Source: Pezizomycotina sp. ARF18 (lineage: Eukaryota; Ascomycota). From it: a DNA stretch of 64,000 nucleotides. The stretch is taken from NCBI GenBank assembly GCA_002224055.1, contig AZLU01000012.1, positions 124,001 through 188,000 of the forward strand, read 5' to 3'. The translations under genes and the position numbers were made by a program. The notes under the pieces were generated by a model, which saw only the letters and a list, made by a program, of their open reading frames with translations, searched no databases and had not been told where the DNA came from. How positions within the stretch are numbered: position 1 is the first letter of the stretch; every line of letters begins with the position of its first letter. Positions 23,816-35,366 of this stretch are shown one piece after another.

Positions 23816-23854
<39 letters not shown>

Positions 23855-24009
23855 GGATCCACGACATGGAGCTTGAGGAGCTGTTAGGAGTGAGGCGTTT
23901 CGGGGGTGTTCTGGTGGTTCCGTGCTGTGAGAAAAAATTGAGGGTTCTGTTTTCGTTAACGATTGGACCGAAGGATCTTCCGTGGACGAGTTATCATCGA
24001 GAAATTTAA
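22931..24009 (+). pseudogene. Ankyrin-repeat gene H, probably broken
   Basis: Remnant or badly sequenced ankyrin gene, closest to gene B. The first exon (about 22931-23180) contains an acidic stretch (AFDDDSEASQ) and the linker EKITPDQVHFLENFNLKVDD, then DHLNAAFGYMLFHGR. A probable intron (23181-23373, GTATGC to TTCCAG) is followed by YRHGGVKYDESAIARA and ankyrin units: LKCLIGNGADVN, ECFEVLISNGADVNKTDKDW, YSLAVELVLRGADVNTRK. A 33-nt T run (23820-23852) splits the repeat region. Sequence after it (MELEELLGVRRFGG) may be the C-terminus, ending at 24009. Four or more frame changes and at least one in-frame stop occur in 500 bp, so loss of function is likely. The GC content of 23400-23820 is higher than its surroundings, as in the ankyrin parts of the other members. 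Confidence 0.6.
23820..23852. repeat. Poly-T run, 33 nt, inside ankyrin gene H
   Basis: The longest T run in the window, within the GC-rich coding part of gene H between GADIDAK and the presumed C-terminus. Confidence 0.9.
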
Positions 24010-25593
24010 GAAGACGTGTAGCTCATGTACTGTCGACTGGGGAACCAGCACATTAGATAGGATGCATATGAAGAGTAAAAAGAGTAAGGACAAATAGGCT
24101 GAATATAAAACTTTTGCGACCAGAGAAAACCGCGGATAAGGATGCAGCCGTGATATAACTAGCTATATACTGGTCCATGAATAACATCACTCTAATCATG
24201 ATATAAAGCATTCTAAAATTTTTGGATAAGTACATGTTTTATTTATAGAATCTTTTAAATTTTTCAAGACGTCATCAAAATGATAGATAGCGCCACTATA
24301 TCAAAAAAAAAAAAAAAGCCCTTTTACCTATATGAGAATTAGGATATTGTAAGCATGCACTACCAAGTAAATGCGTAGTATCGAATGAGATACCGGATTA
24401 GCTTCGTCAAAATCTTCGTGATATACTGATACAATGATGATGAATTCTCCGCTAGTTTCCAAAGGATTATAAAGATAAGCCCACGCGTCCTTGTTCTATC
24501 CCACTAGTTATATATAAACATTTGTCTTTCCGGTTAATTCCAACAAAATCCTAGTGGAAACCCCTGGAGCTCAAATAGGATCCTTTTCTAACGCAAGGAA
24601 TCGTTTAGGCTACTTTTTAAGAAAGGAATATGAGATAGGGTACAGAATTGTAAAATTAGCATAAAGGTTCTCGCAACGGATAAGTATACACTCGTTTAGA
24701 CTGTCACTATAAATTATACTGCTGGCACTGATTAAGTACCTACAATAGTATAGTATATACTATTAATAGCATATAGAACTGAAATTGTCTAAGACCTGAT
24801 GATATATTATTGATAATACACTTCGGTCCGTCAGATTTTACCGCAGTTACGCCCCACCGCGGGGCAACGTTGTGGAGCTCTCCGGTATCTAAGGCTATTT
24901 CACGCTTCCTTCGTATTTCGCCGCAGATATTCCCGGATCAAAAGGTTCGGGGGAGAACAGCAAAAATCACCGTGATAATTCGCTTCCTCGCTTATCATGA
25001 TTGGTTCAGATTTAAAGAACGATTTCCAATTTGGGTAATCGTACTCTGCTTCTTATGGCTGTGTTTCGAGTGCTTCTTGGAACGGAGGACGAGATATTCC
25101 GGATCAAGGGTTCGGGGGAGAAATCGCAAAAAGCACCGTTGATAATTCGCTTATTTACTTCCTTGCTTATCAGATTGATTCAGATTTAAAGAACGATTTC
25201 CAATTTGGGTAATCGTACTCTGCTTTTATTGGCTGTGTTTGTAGTGTTCCTTAGAACGGACGACGAAAGTGGCTGCGTGTGCGTACACTGTATATGCAGG
25301 CGATGTTTTTTCTTTGGTGGGAGGAAACAATCGCAGCCTCGCGATACTGGAAATCAAAGATCAACTCGGTCGCACAGGCCGAGATCAATACTGGTTCATT
25401 AACTTAGGAAATATATCGATGCCAGAGTAAAAAAAAAAATGTTTTATAATTAGAGATACCCTGAACCCTTCCGATCAAGAGAATGTTCTGTGTACAATGT
25501 ATCAAACTTCTTAAAGGTGATTATCATCTCGGTACAGCGACGGGTATTCCTCCTATTCATTCAGTAAATCGGATTTTTTCAATACATTTCACC
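24010..25593. other. Intergenic stretch with a tandem duplication
   Basis: AT-rich, between gene H and the first Clr5/TPR gene. It holds a 15-nt A run (24303-24317) and a direct tandem duplication of about 166 bp (24926-25091 and 25092 to about 25262). No gene is recognised. The promoter of gene E lies at the right. Confidence 0.5.
24926..25262. repeat. Tandem direct duplication, two units of about 166 bp
   Basis: Unit 1 begins gatattcccggatcaaaagg and unit 2 (from about 25092) gatattccggatcaagggtt. Both share ttcgggggaga and then long identical stretches such as agatttaaagaacgatttcc and gggtaatcgtactctgct. The copies differ by scattered substitutions and small indels, so the event is not very recent. 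Confidence 0.8.
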
Positions 25594-27694
25594 ATGCAAT
25601 ACACGATCAAGTCCCCTCTCACCTCGGCGCCCAAAAAATCACATATCACAGCGTCAAAACTTGGGATAAGTATAAAACCTCATGATCACCATGCGCAAGG
25701 AGGGAAAGACGGCCGAGGATATTAGAGCGGCTTTGCGTAGGGAGGGCTTTAAGGTTGGGTAAGCAAAAATACCAGTAAAATCAATAGTCTCAAGAAGTGT
25801 AGAAAAACTATGTTTATATTACCAAGATACGGCAGAAACTAATATGGTAAATATTATTTGAACTTTCATAGTATCGCACCGATTAAAACACGTCTCAGCG
25901 CTTGGGTACCGAAAAACTCGTCATATCGACGAAAGGCCGTCTCTGCGGCAAGGCGAAATACTACTCGAGTCGCCGAAAGAAGAGGAGGAACACGAAAAAA
26001 ATGGACCGGCTACAGAATCCGCGGGAGATATTGTAATGGAAGATGCTCCTGGAGAGTATCCCTCAGCACGAGAGCATATGATACGCAGCGATGAAGCTGC
26101 AGATGGGAATGAACTCGAGCACCAGCCTATCGCGGATGACCGAGGGCTAGATCAAAATAGCATCGTCAACCCAGAGCCGATTCAACAGCACAAAAACGAT
26201 GATACCGAAGAATTAATCGACATTGCCACACAAATTCTGGGGACGCTCGGCCTCTCACTGGATATCGGGGATCAAGCTGAAGCGGACTGTCCTCCTTTGA
26301 GGAGTGGGAGGCGCGGCAATTTGGGACGGGAGGCACAAACACTCCAGGTGTTTCTGAAGGGATGAACCTGCTGGCGATGAAAGTTACAGCTTCGAAGAGC
26401 TGCTCAAAATGGCCGACGAGCTTGGTGAAATACATCGTATTGAGGAGATCATGGTGGATGAAATGAGGTTGACGAAAATGGTCTTCGCGAAGATACTGTG
26501 GATGAAGACGGTTCCGATGAAGAAGGCTCCAATGAAGAAGATTTCGATGAAGATGATTCGACGAGGACGATATCGATGAAAATTATAGAAACGCGACGCG
26601 TGCCAACGAGGACGAGCGAGAGAGACGCAGAGAAGTTATCGAAGCAGCTCAACGGTTACAATTAAAATCTGGAGAGCTCCACGCTGAGAGGGATTTTTTG
26701 GGGTCCTTTTTGCCGCTCGCGACTCTTTCGAGCTGCTAGAAAAGTTGCGGCCGTTGGAGAATTTCGGGTTGGCATGTCGCTTTATTACATGGGTTGGGCT
26801 TTACTTAAGTTAGCGCGGCGATTCGCTGAGGTTACCAGAATTCTTAAGCTGGCGAGGGAACACTTCAGAGTTGCAAAGGATATTACGTGGGAACTCAAAC
26901 TTAGCCGTTGCATTGCTGAGGTTCAATGGGTGTGGCCTGCCAGCGTTGACAGATTCGGGACACGAATTTTCGGTTACTCGACAGGATAAAAAACCTCAGC
27001 CCCTCCGAGCTTAATCAAATTCCACCGGGAGATTTGCCTTTTATTCCGAACACGGGCTTTAAGCTACCTGGCAAAATTGCTTCCGAAAACTCTTGCGTGG
27101 GAGATGATGGAAAGGATGAACAGCTCTTCAGCAAAAACTAGTGCCTTACTCGACGCACCCACACAAATGAAAATTTCACATGTTTTTGCATTGAGCGTAA
27201 TGGATTTGGGGAGGTACAAAGAGGCGGCAGAAAAAAAATTTACAATTGTACGACTTATCTACTTCGCTCTACGGTCCGTACCACTCCAATACATTACAGA
27301 TTGCCCGAGATCTGCATTACTGCTTGGTCAGGTGCGAAAATTTCCAAGGGGCTGCTGCCATATATCACAAAATTTCTCCTGCTATAACGAGGGCAGGAGC
27401 ATGGACTGCCGCCCAATTGTTAACGTAGGGCGGATGCTAAGCGGACTGGGTCACCAATATCAAGCCCTGAAGCTTCTCCAAAGGGGCCTATACGAATTCC
27501 GGATAAGTCGTCCGGAGGGGCTATTTCGGGATCATAGAAACGGAGGAATGGATAGCAGACGCTTTAACAAGCGGGGTTTAGTACTCTATGCGCAACCAAT
27601 AGCGCTGGATTACATGAACAGGTGTGAAAAGTGGCTTGGAAAGAATCACCCGTGGACTTTGGACGCGATATTGCTTTGCGCCAAATGCGGATAG
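25594..27694 (+). CDS. Clr5-like plus TPR protein E
   Basis: First of two tandem paralogues. It starts at the ATG at 25594 (MQYTIKSPLTSAPKKSH). The N-terminal domain resembles fungal Clr5: LMITMRKEGKTAEDIRAALR, then REGFKVG, an intron (25759-25871) and IAPIKTRLSAWVPKNSSYRR, which corresponds to the YKxRLxxWGxxKN end of the family. An acidic, disordered middle holds TEELIDIATQILGTLGLSL and a run of DEDG/DEEG repeats (about 26510-26570). The C-terminal half is helical and TPR-like: MGWALLKLARRFAEVTRILK, VNVGRMLSGLGHQYQALKLL and AQPIALDYMNRCEKWLGKNH. At least six frame changes are apparent, more than in its neighbour F, so E may be the decaying copy. I end it at 27694; the true C-terminus is uncertain. 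Clr5 domains occur at the N-terminus of fungal proteins otherwise built of repeats; their role is poorly known. Confidence 0.62.
25759..25871 (+). other. Intron of gene E inside the Clr5-like domain
   Basis: Donor GTAAGC, acceptor CATAG. It splits the second glycine codon of GFKVGG between its second and third bases (phase 2). Gene F has an intron at the identical codon and phase. Confidence 0.72.
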
Positions 27695-30602
27695 GGTTGC
27701 CATCATCAGGCGACTATTCACCTACGAAGACTTGCCGACCGAGAAGTACAAGAAGTAGAGACCGACTTTACGGATTTGGTGACTAGCTGACTATGAATAA
27801 GGAGCTAGAGCATGGAAATGCGGAGTTGAAAGATTTTTATACGGTTAAACATCCAGCATGCGCATTCTGTACAAGTACTCAAAAGGTCCGTCAATTAATG
27901 TCCAATTCTGTGCTCTGTTTACACTATGGTTGCATAGCTATAGGTTTTCTATAAGTAATACGATGAAGCAACTGGAAATAACTTAAAACCGTGAGACCTT
28001 TCGAAAGTCGTGACAATTTATAATATATAAACTTGTTGCTCTATTCAGAAACCTAACTTTAACAGGTATAGCAACTTTAGTATAGAACCCCAGTTGGATA
28101 TCTATATAGCGCGTCAATAAATGAGCGTCCTCCTTTGCTCCTAAGCCTATCATTTGGGATGTATAGGCGTAGTCTGTAGAAATCGCAGAGAAACTTTTGC
28201 CTTAAATAACTCTGGGTAAGTATCACCGATCACAATATTAACAATATTACAATATTACAACTTAACGGCTAGGTAGTATACGCGGTCAATATAGCTATGT
28301 AACAACATATATATATATACCTCCTAAAATCGGTTTACGCCAACGGACTTCGCAGCAATGTAATATATATGGCTTCCTCTTCTTCTTGCTACGAGGGGTT
28401 AACATTATGAGACCTATCGATTATAGCAATCGTGAAACCGATAAAATTAAATCTCTCTTAGCACTAAATTCAATGCTCCGAGAGGCAGTATCGACAGGAA
28501 TGGTAAGATGCCGCGCTCATAATTCATGTCCCGACGAATTAAATGTAACATAGATAAAAAAAGAAGAGTCGCTTCTCCTAACACCAGAAATAAATGTAAG
28601 ACCAGTCCCTTCCTAAAACGATCTCCAGAAGCTTATGAGGTAGCTGCTAACGCGCCTCCCGCATATCGTTAAGTATCAGCAATGTCCAACAGGGTACCCG
28701 TGCGTGCGGCCGTTGAGAGCGATAGGTATTTTCTCTTGAGCTTACGGCAACAATACACTTTCGACTAATGCTAGCTTGAAGGTTTAGTTATGCGTCGATC
28801 TAAATTATAAGAAACTGATAAGTACTGACCTGCTGCGCTGACGCTTAACGGATTAATTTGAGTACCCACATTTAGCTGGTGGAGAATAATTACTGCTAAT
28901 AAGAGTATACGGTAGTGCTATACACACCTTTCCTACAAGGATGAGGATATGGCGGGGACAAAGAGGACAAAATCAAAAATGTAGCGCATTAGTAGCACGA
29001 ATCTAAGCGAAATTACCGGCCCTTAAATTTTTTTTAAACACTTAACTGTATTAAATTAACAGAATTGGGTTACTAAGTCTGCTAAATTAGTATAGTTAGG
29101 CTTCAAGTGCCCTATAGGATTATACAGAATGGATAGAAAGTGATGGAAACGTAAGATTCTGAGAGGAAGCCGAGAGTAGCAAAAATATAGCTAAGGTAAA
29201 AAAGGGAAAGCAAGGATTAGTTATCTATGTTTGTTATAATTCATTTCATTAGTGAAATCAACGATTTGTCCAAATTTCATCTAGCTAGTCTTCGTAGCAC
29301 TACACAAACATCTGTGGCCCGCTGCATAAGGAATACGGAAATAATCCGTGTTGTAAAGGTTCTACTTAGTCCCAGCTCCTGCTGATAGAGTTATAGTGGT
29401 TTCCTTCAATGATATATATAGATGGGAAACAACGATGGCCTGTCGAGTACTAAGAATAGAGAACGGCAAAGACTCCCGGACTATCTTTCGTTGAGTTTTC
29501 CTACAGATATAAATGAGAAAGAAAGAAATAATAACATTGATAGAATTAAAAAAGGGCGGGGAGAATTATTTCGGACCACCACCGAGAGGAAAAAAAAGAA
29601 AAGAAAAAGAAGCTACAAGGTTCAAGAGTCAAGACAATAGACATGCCCCTGAGGTTCGCTTATCTTGGAGTGTGACTCGGGCCAGAGCTGACCCACTACA
29701 ATCGAGATCCCTTGGTGTGGCTTTTGTACAACTCTGCGAGCTTGCGACTAATAATAATATATTAATGGTAAACACGGCTATTAAGCAAGCGGTTTTCAGC
29801 TTTGCAGTCTTTTATTTTAGCCGTACAATGCCCATCCATACAATGAAAATACTTCAATTAACATCCTCCTCCAACGGGAATACTTGTTTGAAGTTTGCGA
29901 GTATTTACATTACCCTTTTGTGATTGGAGAAGGTATCAATACTGAGTAACCTTTAACGGTCGCGCGAATCATTCTCTAACTTGTTTTACGTGGAAATCAA
30001 GGAGTGTGATTACACGTGGTCTTTCGTCCATGGTAGATAAGTTCCAAGATTTGGGATCCGTCGTTAAGGATTGGCTAGTTCCTTTCGAGTCTGCCGGAGA
30101 AAAAAAACAATTCAAAAGAATTATTGCCTTTCTCAGTAAAGGTTCTTCTCCTGAAATTTAAAGGAATAGAAACTTCTTTGGGTAATTTTCCTTTTTTTTT
30201 TTTTTTTTTTTTTGTTTTCTGGTGGGTTGGTAATTGGCCTGAAAAAAAAATCAGAGAGAATAGTGGGATGTCGGGTGTGGTCCAGGAGTAAAAATATTGG
30301 ACGCCACCACGGTTGAGTATACATAGATTTCGCGAGTACCAGTGTCTCAGCCTTGCGGCGACGGAGATGACCACAGTCGTTAACCTAATGCTTGTTTATA
30401 TCATAGATTCAGAATTAAACACGAGATTGACTCATGGTTATTATATAATTTTTTGATGGGAATATACAGAACTGGACGACTTAAATACCGTCGTTTCCAA
30501 TCCCTCTGTTTTCGCCATCGCTGGCAAAGACCTTGTACTTAGCTAGGTTCATCAACGGGCCATTCGTATTATTCGAACAATCAAAAGACTATCTTATCAC
30601 CG
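27695..30602. other. Intergenic stretch of 2.9 kb with no recognisable gene
   Basis: AT-rich sequence between the two Clr5/TPR paralogues, with a short TA microsatellite near 28308-28320 and a 22-nt T run (30192-30213). The open frames at 29422-29923 on the plus strand are Lys-rich and lack domains. It should contain the terminator of E and the promoter of F. I see no remnant of another gene copy. Confidence 0.5.
30192..30213. repeat. Poly-T run, 22 nt
   Basis: Uninterrupted T run about 390 bp upstream of gene F. Confidence 0.9.
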
Positions 30603-32663
30603 ATGTTTTATAAAATTAAATCTCCTCTTACCTCCGCCCGAAGAGGAGCAAGCACCACAGTAATGGGGCTTGGAGGCCTATAAACCACTTATGATTACCA
30701 TGCGAAAGGCGGACACACGGCGGAGCAGATTCTATTAGCCTTACGTAGGAGAGGTTTTGATGTGGGGTAAGTATCCAAGCTTTAGAAATGCAGCTCCAGA
30801 ATATCCAGCTTGGGCGAAGATGGAAGAGCTGATGTAGTGATGCATGTTCATTTTTGTATTCTCATATATAGTCTCGGACCAGTGAAGAAGCGTCTTCGCC
30901 AATGGGAGCCAAAATATTCATCGTTCGGACGAAAGTCGATCCTTCCCAAAGATGAAGCGATGGAAATGACGAGAGAGCAGACTACGCCAGCTTCGCAAGG
31001 GGAAATCGTAATGAGCAACTTTCCCCAGAAAAATGAGGGGAGAGGAAATTATACAGTATACGATAGCGAAATTAAGGGTCAGGAACGGGCGGGTTCTCTG
31101 ATAGACCCGAATAAACCCGATAGGGACATAAGCAGCAATCAGGATCAAGGACAACAGCTACAAGCAGACGATGATACAGCTCGGTTAATAGATATTGCAA
31201 CAGGGATATTGGGCACCCTAGGGCTCGACTTGGGATTGGGAGCTCATAGCGATAGCATGGAAATCGATTTTCCATCCTTTGAGGAATGGGAATCTCAACA
31301 GAACGAAAAGAAAGTAAAAGCGGGGAAGAAAAAAATTGCAGGAAACAGAAACCCATCCAGCAGCGCTTTGGTTTTAGAAGATTGCTTAAAAATAGCTACA
31401 GCATTGGGCGAAATAGGGTTTCACCGGGTAGAGGCACTGGAATACGACAAGGAGGCGGTGGTCAAACAAAAACCCCCGCAGCAAAATGTTACTTGGAACT
31501 CAGACCATCAACGGCGCAGGCGAAACATGAGAATGCTTCTAATAAGGCCGATAATAAAATGCGACATGAACGAGAGCGCGTCGCAGCAATGAAAAGAGTA
31601 GATAGGTTGCTACTGAAGTCTGGAGAACTCTACGACACAAATTTTTACCTTGATGCCTTTATCGCAGCCCGGGACTCATTCGACATATTAAAGAGTTGGA
31701 GACCTCTGGAGCATTGTCGGCTCGGATTTGCTCTATACAATATGGGCTGGGCGTTGTTGAAGAGTTACCAACGGTTTGCTGAAGTCATTCGATTTTCAAG
31801 ATGGCGCGTGAGTACTTCGGGCTAGCCGGCATCTCTTCTTGGGAGCTTGAGACGATCCGTTCCATATATATCGCACAGGGACGTTGGCCAGCTAATAAGG
31901 ATGAAAGAAAACACAATCTCTTGCAGATCCTCGAGATGGTGGAGAACATGAACCCGCTCGAGACAGGGCAGTTTGAAACCGGGGAATTAGTTAGGGCAAA
32001 GGCACAAGCTCTGCGAGGGCTCTCATCACTACTACCAGAGAAGCGCGGTAGGGAAATAGCGCGTAGAATGATGAGATCTTTTACGAAGAACCATTCATCC
32101 ATGGACATTACAACTAAAAAGACGATATCGGGCCTGATCGCTGAAATCCTTACAGACTATGGAGACTACAGCCACGCGCTAGAATGGTACATACAAGTTT
32201 ATGATATATCAGAGCCTATTTATGGTGTAAATCATCCTTATACGCTGGACAACGTACAGAAGATACATTACTGCCTAATCAAACTAGGGCGGTTTGATGA
32301 TGCACTAATCGTACACCGGAGGATAGCGCCAACAATAACTATAACGAGAGCATGGACACCCGATGCCATCACGAACGTCGGACGTATGTTGGGCGGGTTG
32401 GGAAAACATTCGCAAGCTTTGGAATTACTCTACCGGGGGCTAAACGAGCTGAAATACAGACACAACGAAAATACTGGGTTTCCCGAAGTTGAAGAGTGGA
32501 TCGCAGACACTCTATTCAAGCGGGACTGGTAATATACGCGCAGCCGATCGCTTTGGATTATCTGAGTCAATATGAGAAAAACTTCGGCAAAAACCACCCC
32601 AGAACTTTAGACGCAATCCTTCTCTACCTGAAATTTGGCACAAGAAATTGGATTGACGTTTAA
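30603..32663 (+). CDS. Clr5-like plus TPR protein F
   Basis: Tandem paralogue of E, better preserved. It starts at the ATG at 30603 (MFYKIKSPLTSARRGA), followed by the Clr5-like helix LEAYKPLMITMRK and TAEQILLALRRRGFDVG, an intron (30767-30871), and LGPVKKRLRQWEPKYSSFGR. The disordered middle holds TARLIDIATGILGTLGLDLG, the counterpart of the motif in E, and then IDFPSFEEWES. From about 31590 the protein is helical and TPR-like: LLKSGELYDTNFYLDAFIAA, YNMGWALLKSYQRFAEVIR, and a 243-codon frame (31801-32532) with YSHALEWYIQVYDISEPIYG, HPYTLDNVQKIHYCLIKLG and MLGGLGKHSQALELLYRGL. After one frame change near 32515 it ends AQPIALDYLSQYEKNFGKNH to the stop at 32661-32663. About four frame changes in total. 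Probably a protein-binding scaffold; the partner is unknown. Confidence 0.72.
30767..30871 (+). other. Intron of gene F inside the Clr5-like domain
   Basis: Donor GTAAGT, acceptor ATATAG, splitting the second Gly codon of GFDVGG. It is at the same position and phase as the gene E intron, which supports descent by tandem duplication. Confidence 0.75.
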
Positions 32664-33637
32664 AGACGCCGAAATATTTACGCATTCGCAGTTGAACAGC
32701 AATGTGTTAAGTTGTAGTATGTTTGAGGCACGCTTGGAGAGTTTGTCATTGCTTTACATTATATAAAAATATTTTTCTTGGATAGCAAACTTTCCTTGAA
32801 AGCAAAATATCTCCTTTCCACAAACATGACAAGTTTCCTCGAAGAGTGTATTCTTTTTTTAATTCTGGTCACTATTCTTCCTTTATATTTACACCTCCAT
32901 GCAGATTTATCTTGCTCTTCCATTCTCTTCTTCCCTTTCCCTTGAGCGGGTGTGGTTACGCATCTCCTAATAAAATATTCAGGCTACATTAGGCATTCTT
33001 GGGATCTTCGGGCCATTACTTGCGCATATCTGCCAAGAGATAATAGTCAGCTCCCTCTATAGACCTTCAGATACTAGACGCGGTGGCTATAGCGAAGTGT
33101 TGACAGATATTTTTTCAGCATTTCTATTCTCTTCTTTTTTTATTAAAGAAAAAAAAAAAAAAGAGCTCGAAAGCCTAAATCCGGAGGTCTATCGGCAGTA
33201 CAAATAAACTAGATCTCTCTATCTTGTCCTCGCAAATATACCTAATGATATTATAGTAACAGATTTTGTCATATTTAGGGTACCATTGAAGTATCGTATG
33301 AGAGTTCCCTGATCCCGCAGAGCCCAAATTTATAAAAAAGAACTAGCGTGCGCATCGTGACACCCGTGCCTAGAATATACTAATACAAGCAATGTTTTTC
33401 CCAACCTAGGTCCATTCTAAAACGAATTACGAAACAACTAAAATTTCGATAGATTATCTAACAAGTCTACCTTGTACTCTAAAACGACTAAAAATGTATA
33501 GCGCTGTGTAATCAAATGTCCATTATTGTCTAATCTAGAAAGTTTCTCCAACGAGCTTGAAGCTTAGAAAGGCGTAGCGTATTAACTCACACTAAGATGC
33601 TTCACTACGGTGACGTTGCGATTTCGATATCTCTACT
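32664..33637. other. Intergenic stretch between convergent genes F and aspartic protease
   Basis: AT-rich, 974 bp. It contains T-rich and A-rich runs near 33130-33160. No coding stretch is recognised. Both 3' untranslated regions should be here. Confidence 0.5.
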
Positions 33638-35366
33638 CTAGGATCGCGGGTGAACGGCGTGGCGAAGTATTAACCTAGTTGAAAATAACCTATCGGACTC
33701 GGAATTGTCATGATCTGGAAGGGTGATTAGGAATTTTCCTGCGAATCCACCTGCTCTTACGCCCCTGCCAGAAATTCGCGGGCGAGTACAAGGCTTTCTG
33801 CGTGGATAAGGCTTCCGGGTTTTTCGGGCACCACTTGATCTTAGGTAGAGCGGAGTACGTATTGCCCTTCTCCGACCATGTTCCCCCGTCGAAGCAACTG
33901 AATAGCTAAAGAAGAATGGAAAGCCCAGCTGTATGCTCTTGAACAGGTTTCCGTGGGAAGCCGAGTGTTGCAGGATCCGATACACACCTCTCTCGGGTGG
34001 GTCTGGCCGTATTCAGAGGAAGGATAGCCCCTCTGTGCGCCAGGGATCACGAACTCCTCGTTTCCCATTCGGTATCGAAAATCCGGCGGGTTTTTATCGG
34101 TGCAGCACCACCAGAGCGTCCCCGGCCCCAACTTGTCACTGTACTTTGTTGGACCTTTAACCCGCTCTTCCTGAAGTTGCTGTAGTAAGCCGTTACTATC
34201 TGTAGCTTTTCTTCGAACATAAATGGACTACCGTGTCAAGGAAAGCCGTATTTCCCTTGGCTGAAGGAAGAGCCCAGCGCCCGTTCTTTTTCGGTTCGAC
34301 TAGTCTCCGCGGATTGGCGTGCCGACCGTTCTCTTCGCAGAGACACTTCCCTATTATAAGCTTCGGCTTACTGCGAGCGTCGTCGTGCCGGTAAAAGGCG
34401 ACGGTGAATACGGGCTTGTCGATCAATCCGATTTCCCAAGCTTGTCCGACGATAGTCGCGGCCGGGCCTTGACCACAGATCCATGCGGGTGATGAGAAAC
34501 TACGGAACTGCCGAGTTTTGAGATACCGAGGCCTAGGATACAGTCCATGGGTAAGCTGTACAACTTTTTCCCGTATTTTGAGGGTCCTTGCTCTACGTCC
34601 CATTGGCTAGCGACGCCGAAAAACTGATGTGAACTGTGAGCTGATCAATCCTAAGTCTATCCGCCGTTAGATCCCCTGACAAAGCGCCTACCGAGTACGG
34701 GATTCGAAATTTAGCGCGCTGTGTGTCGGAGCTATCCGAGATAAGTCTTAGAACATGCGGCGGGGTCATACTCTTCAGTCCTTCCTGATCGCTTTGGGGC
34801 AGCGAAGCGGATAGCAACCACGTATCCGGGCTCCCGGTGTCTACCAACATTTTAAACACCTTGCCCTTGACCTTCACGTCCGCGAAAAAGTAGAAGTTTT
34901 CTTTTCATGGCATCTTCTACCGTAATTTCCCAACTCATTGCTGGAGCTCTCTTAGAGTGCGCTGCGGTGGCCGTCGGCGTTGGCGTTTTCGGCTCGCCTT
35001 TGGTTCCGGATTTTATGGCGATTCCTGTGGCTGAAGGTCGCCGACCGGCTTGTTCGATTCGTCCGCGTTCTTTCCGTTGCTGTGAACCTGATGAACAGGC
35101 TTCAAGGGCTTGCGGGGGAAACTTTCGAGGGGAAACTGATGCAACTCAACCTCGAAAAATTTACCCGTCGACGGTCGCTGACGGTCTGTAGAATCCTCCG
35201 CTATCGCATGCGACTGACTGCCGGATTTGGTTCCGCGATTGCCTTGGGTCCCGGACTCGGAAAGGAATTTGGGGCGGGGAGGGAGGTCAGGGCTCGGAAG
35301 TGCTGTAGTCCCGATAATGGCGAAGGAGCCGGTGAGAGCTAATAAAGTTAGTGATCCTATTAACAT
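33638..35366 (-). CDS. Secreted pepsin-like aspartic protease (family A1)
   Basis: Starts at 35366 with a signal peptide (MLIGSLTLLALTGSFAIIG), followed by a Pro/Ser-rich propeptide-like region. After a frame change near 35010 comes SWEITVEDAMK and the first active-site loop, VFKMLVDTGSPDTWLL, near 34840 (DTGS). The middle domain is open from 34877 to 34593 and from 34603 to 34196 (LRIDQLTVHISFS, AWEIGLIDKPVFTVAFYRHD). The second active-site loop lies near 34225 as NTAFLDT followed in the next frame by GSPFMFEEKLQ, so a single-base change falls within DTGS. The C-terminal part has FVIPGAQRGYPSSE and CIGS, and I place the end near 33638; the last 200 bp are uncertain. The enzyme hydrolyses proteins at acid pH outside the cell or in the vacuole. 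Both catalytic Asp codons are present. About five frame changes are apparent. Confidence 0.78.

Noticed and set aside
29422-29923. Two overlapping Lys-rich plus-strand frames
   Set aside because: They come from A-rich sequence, with no domain and no continuation.
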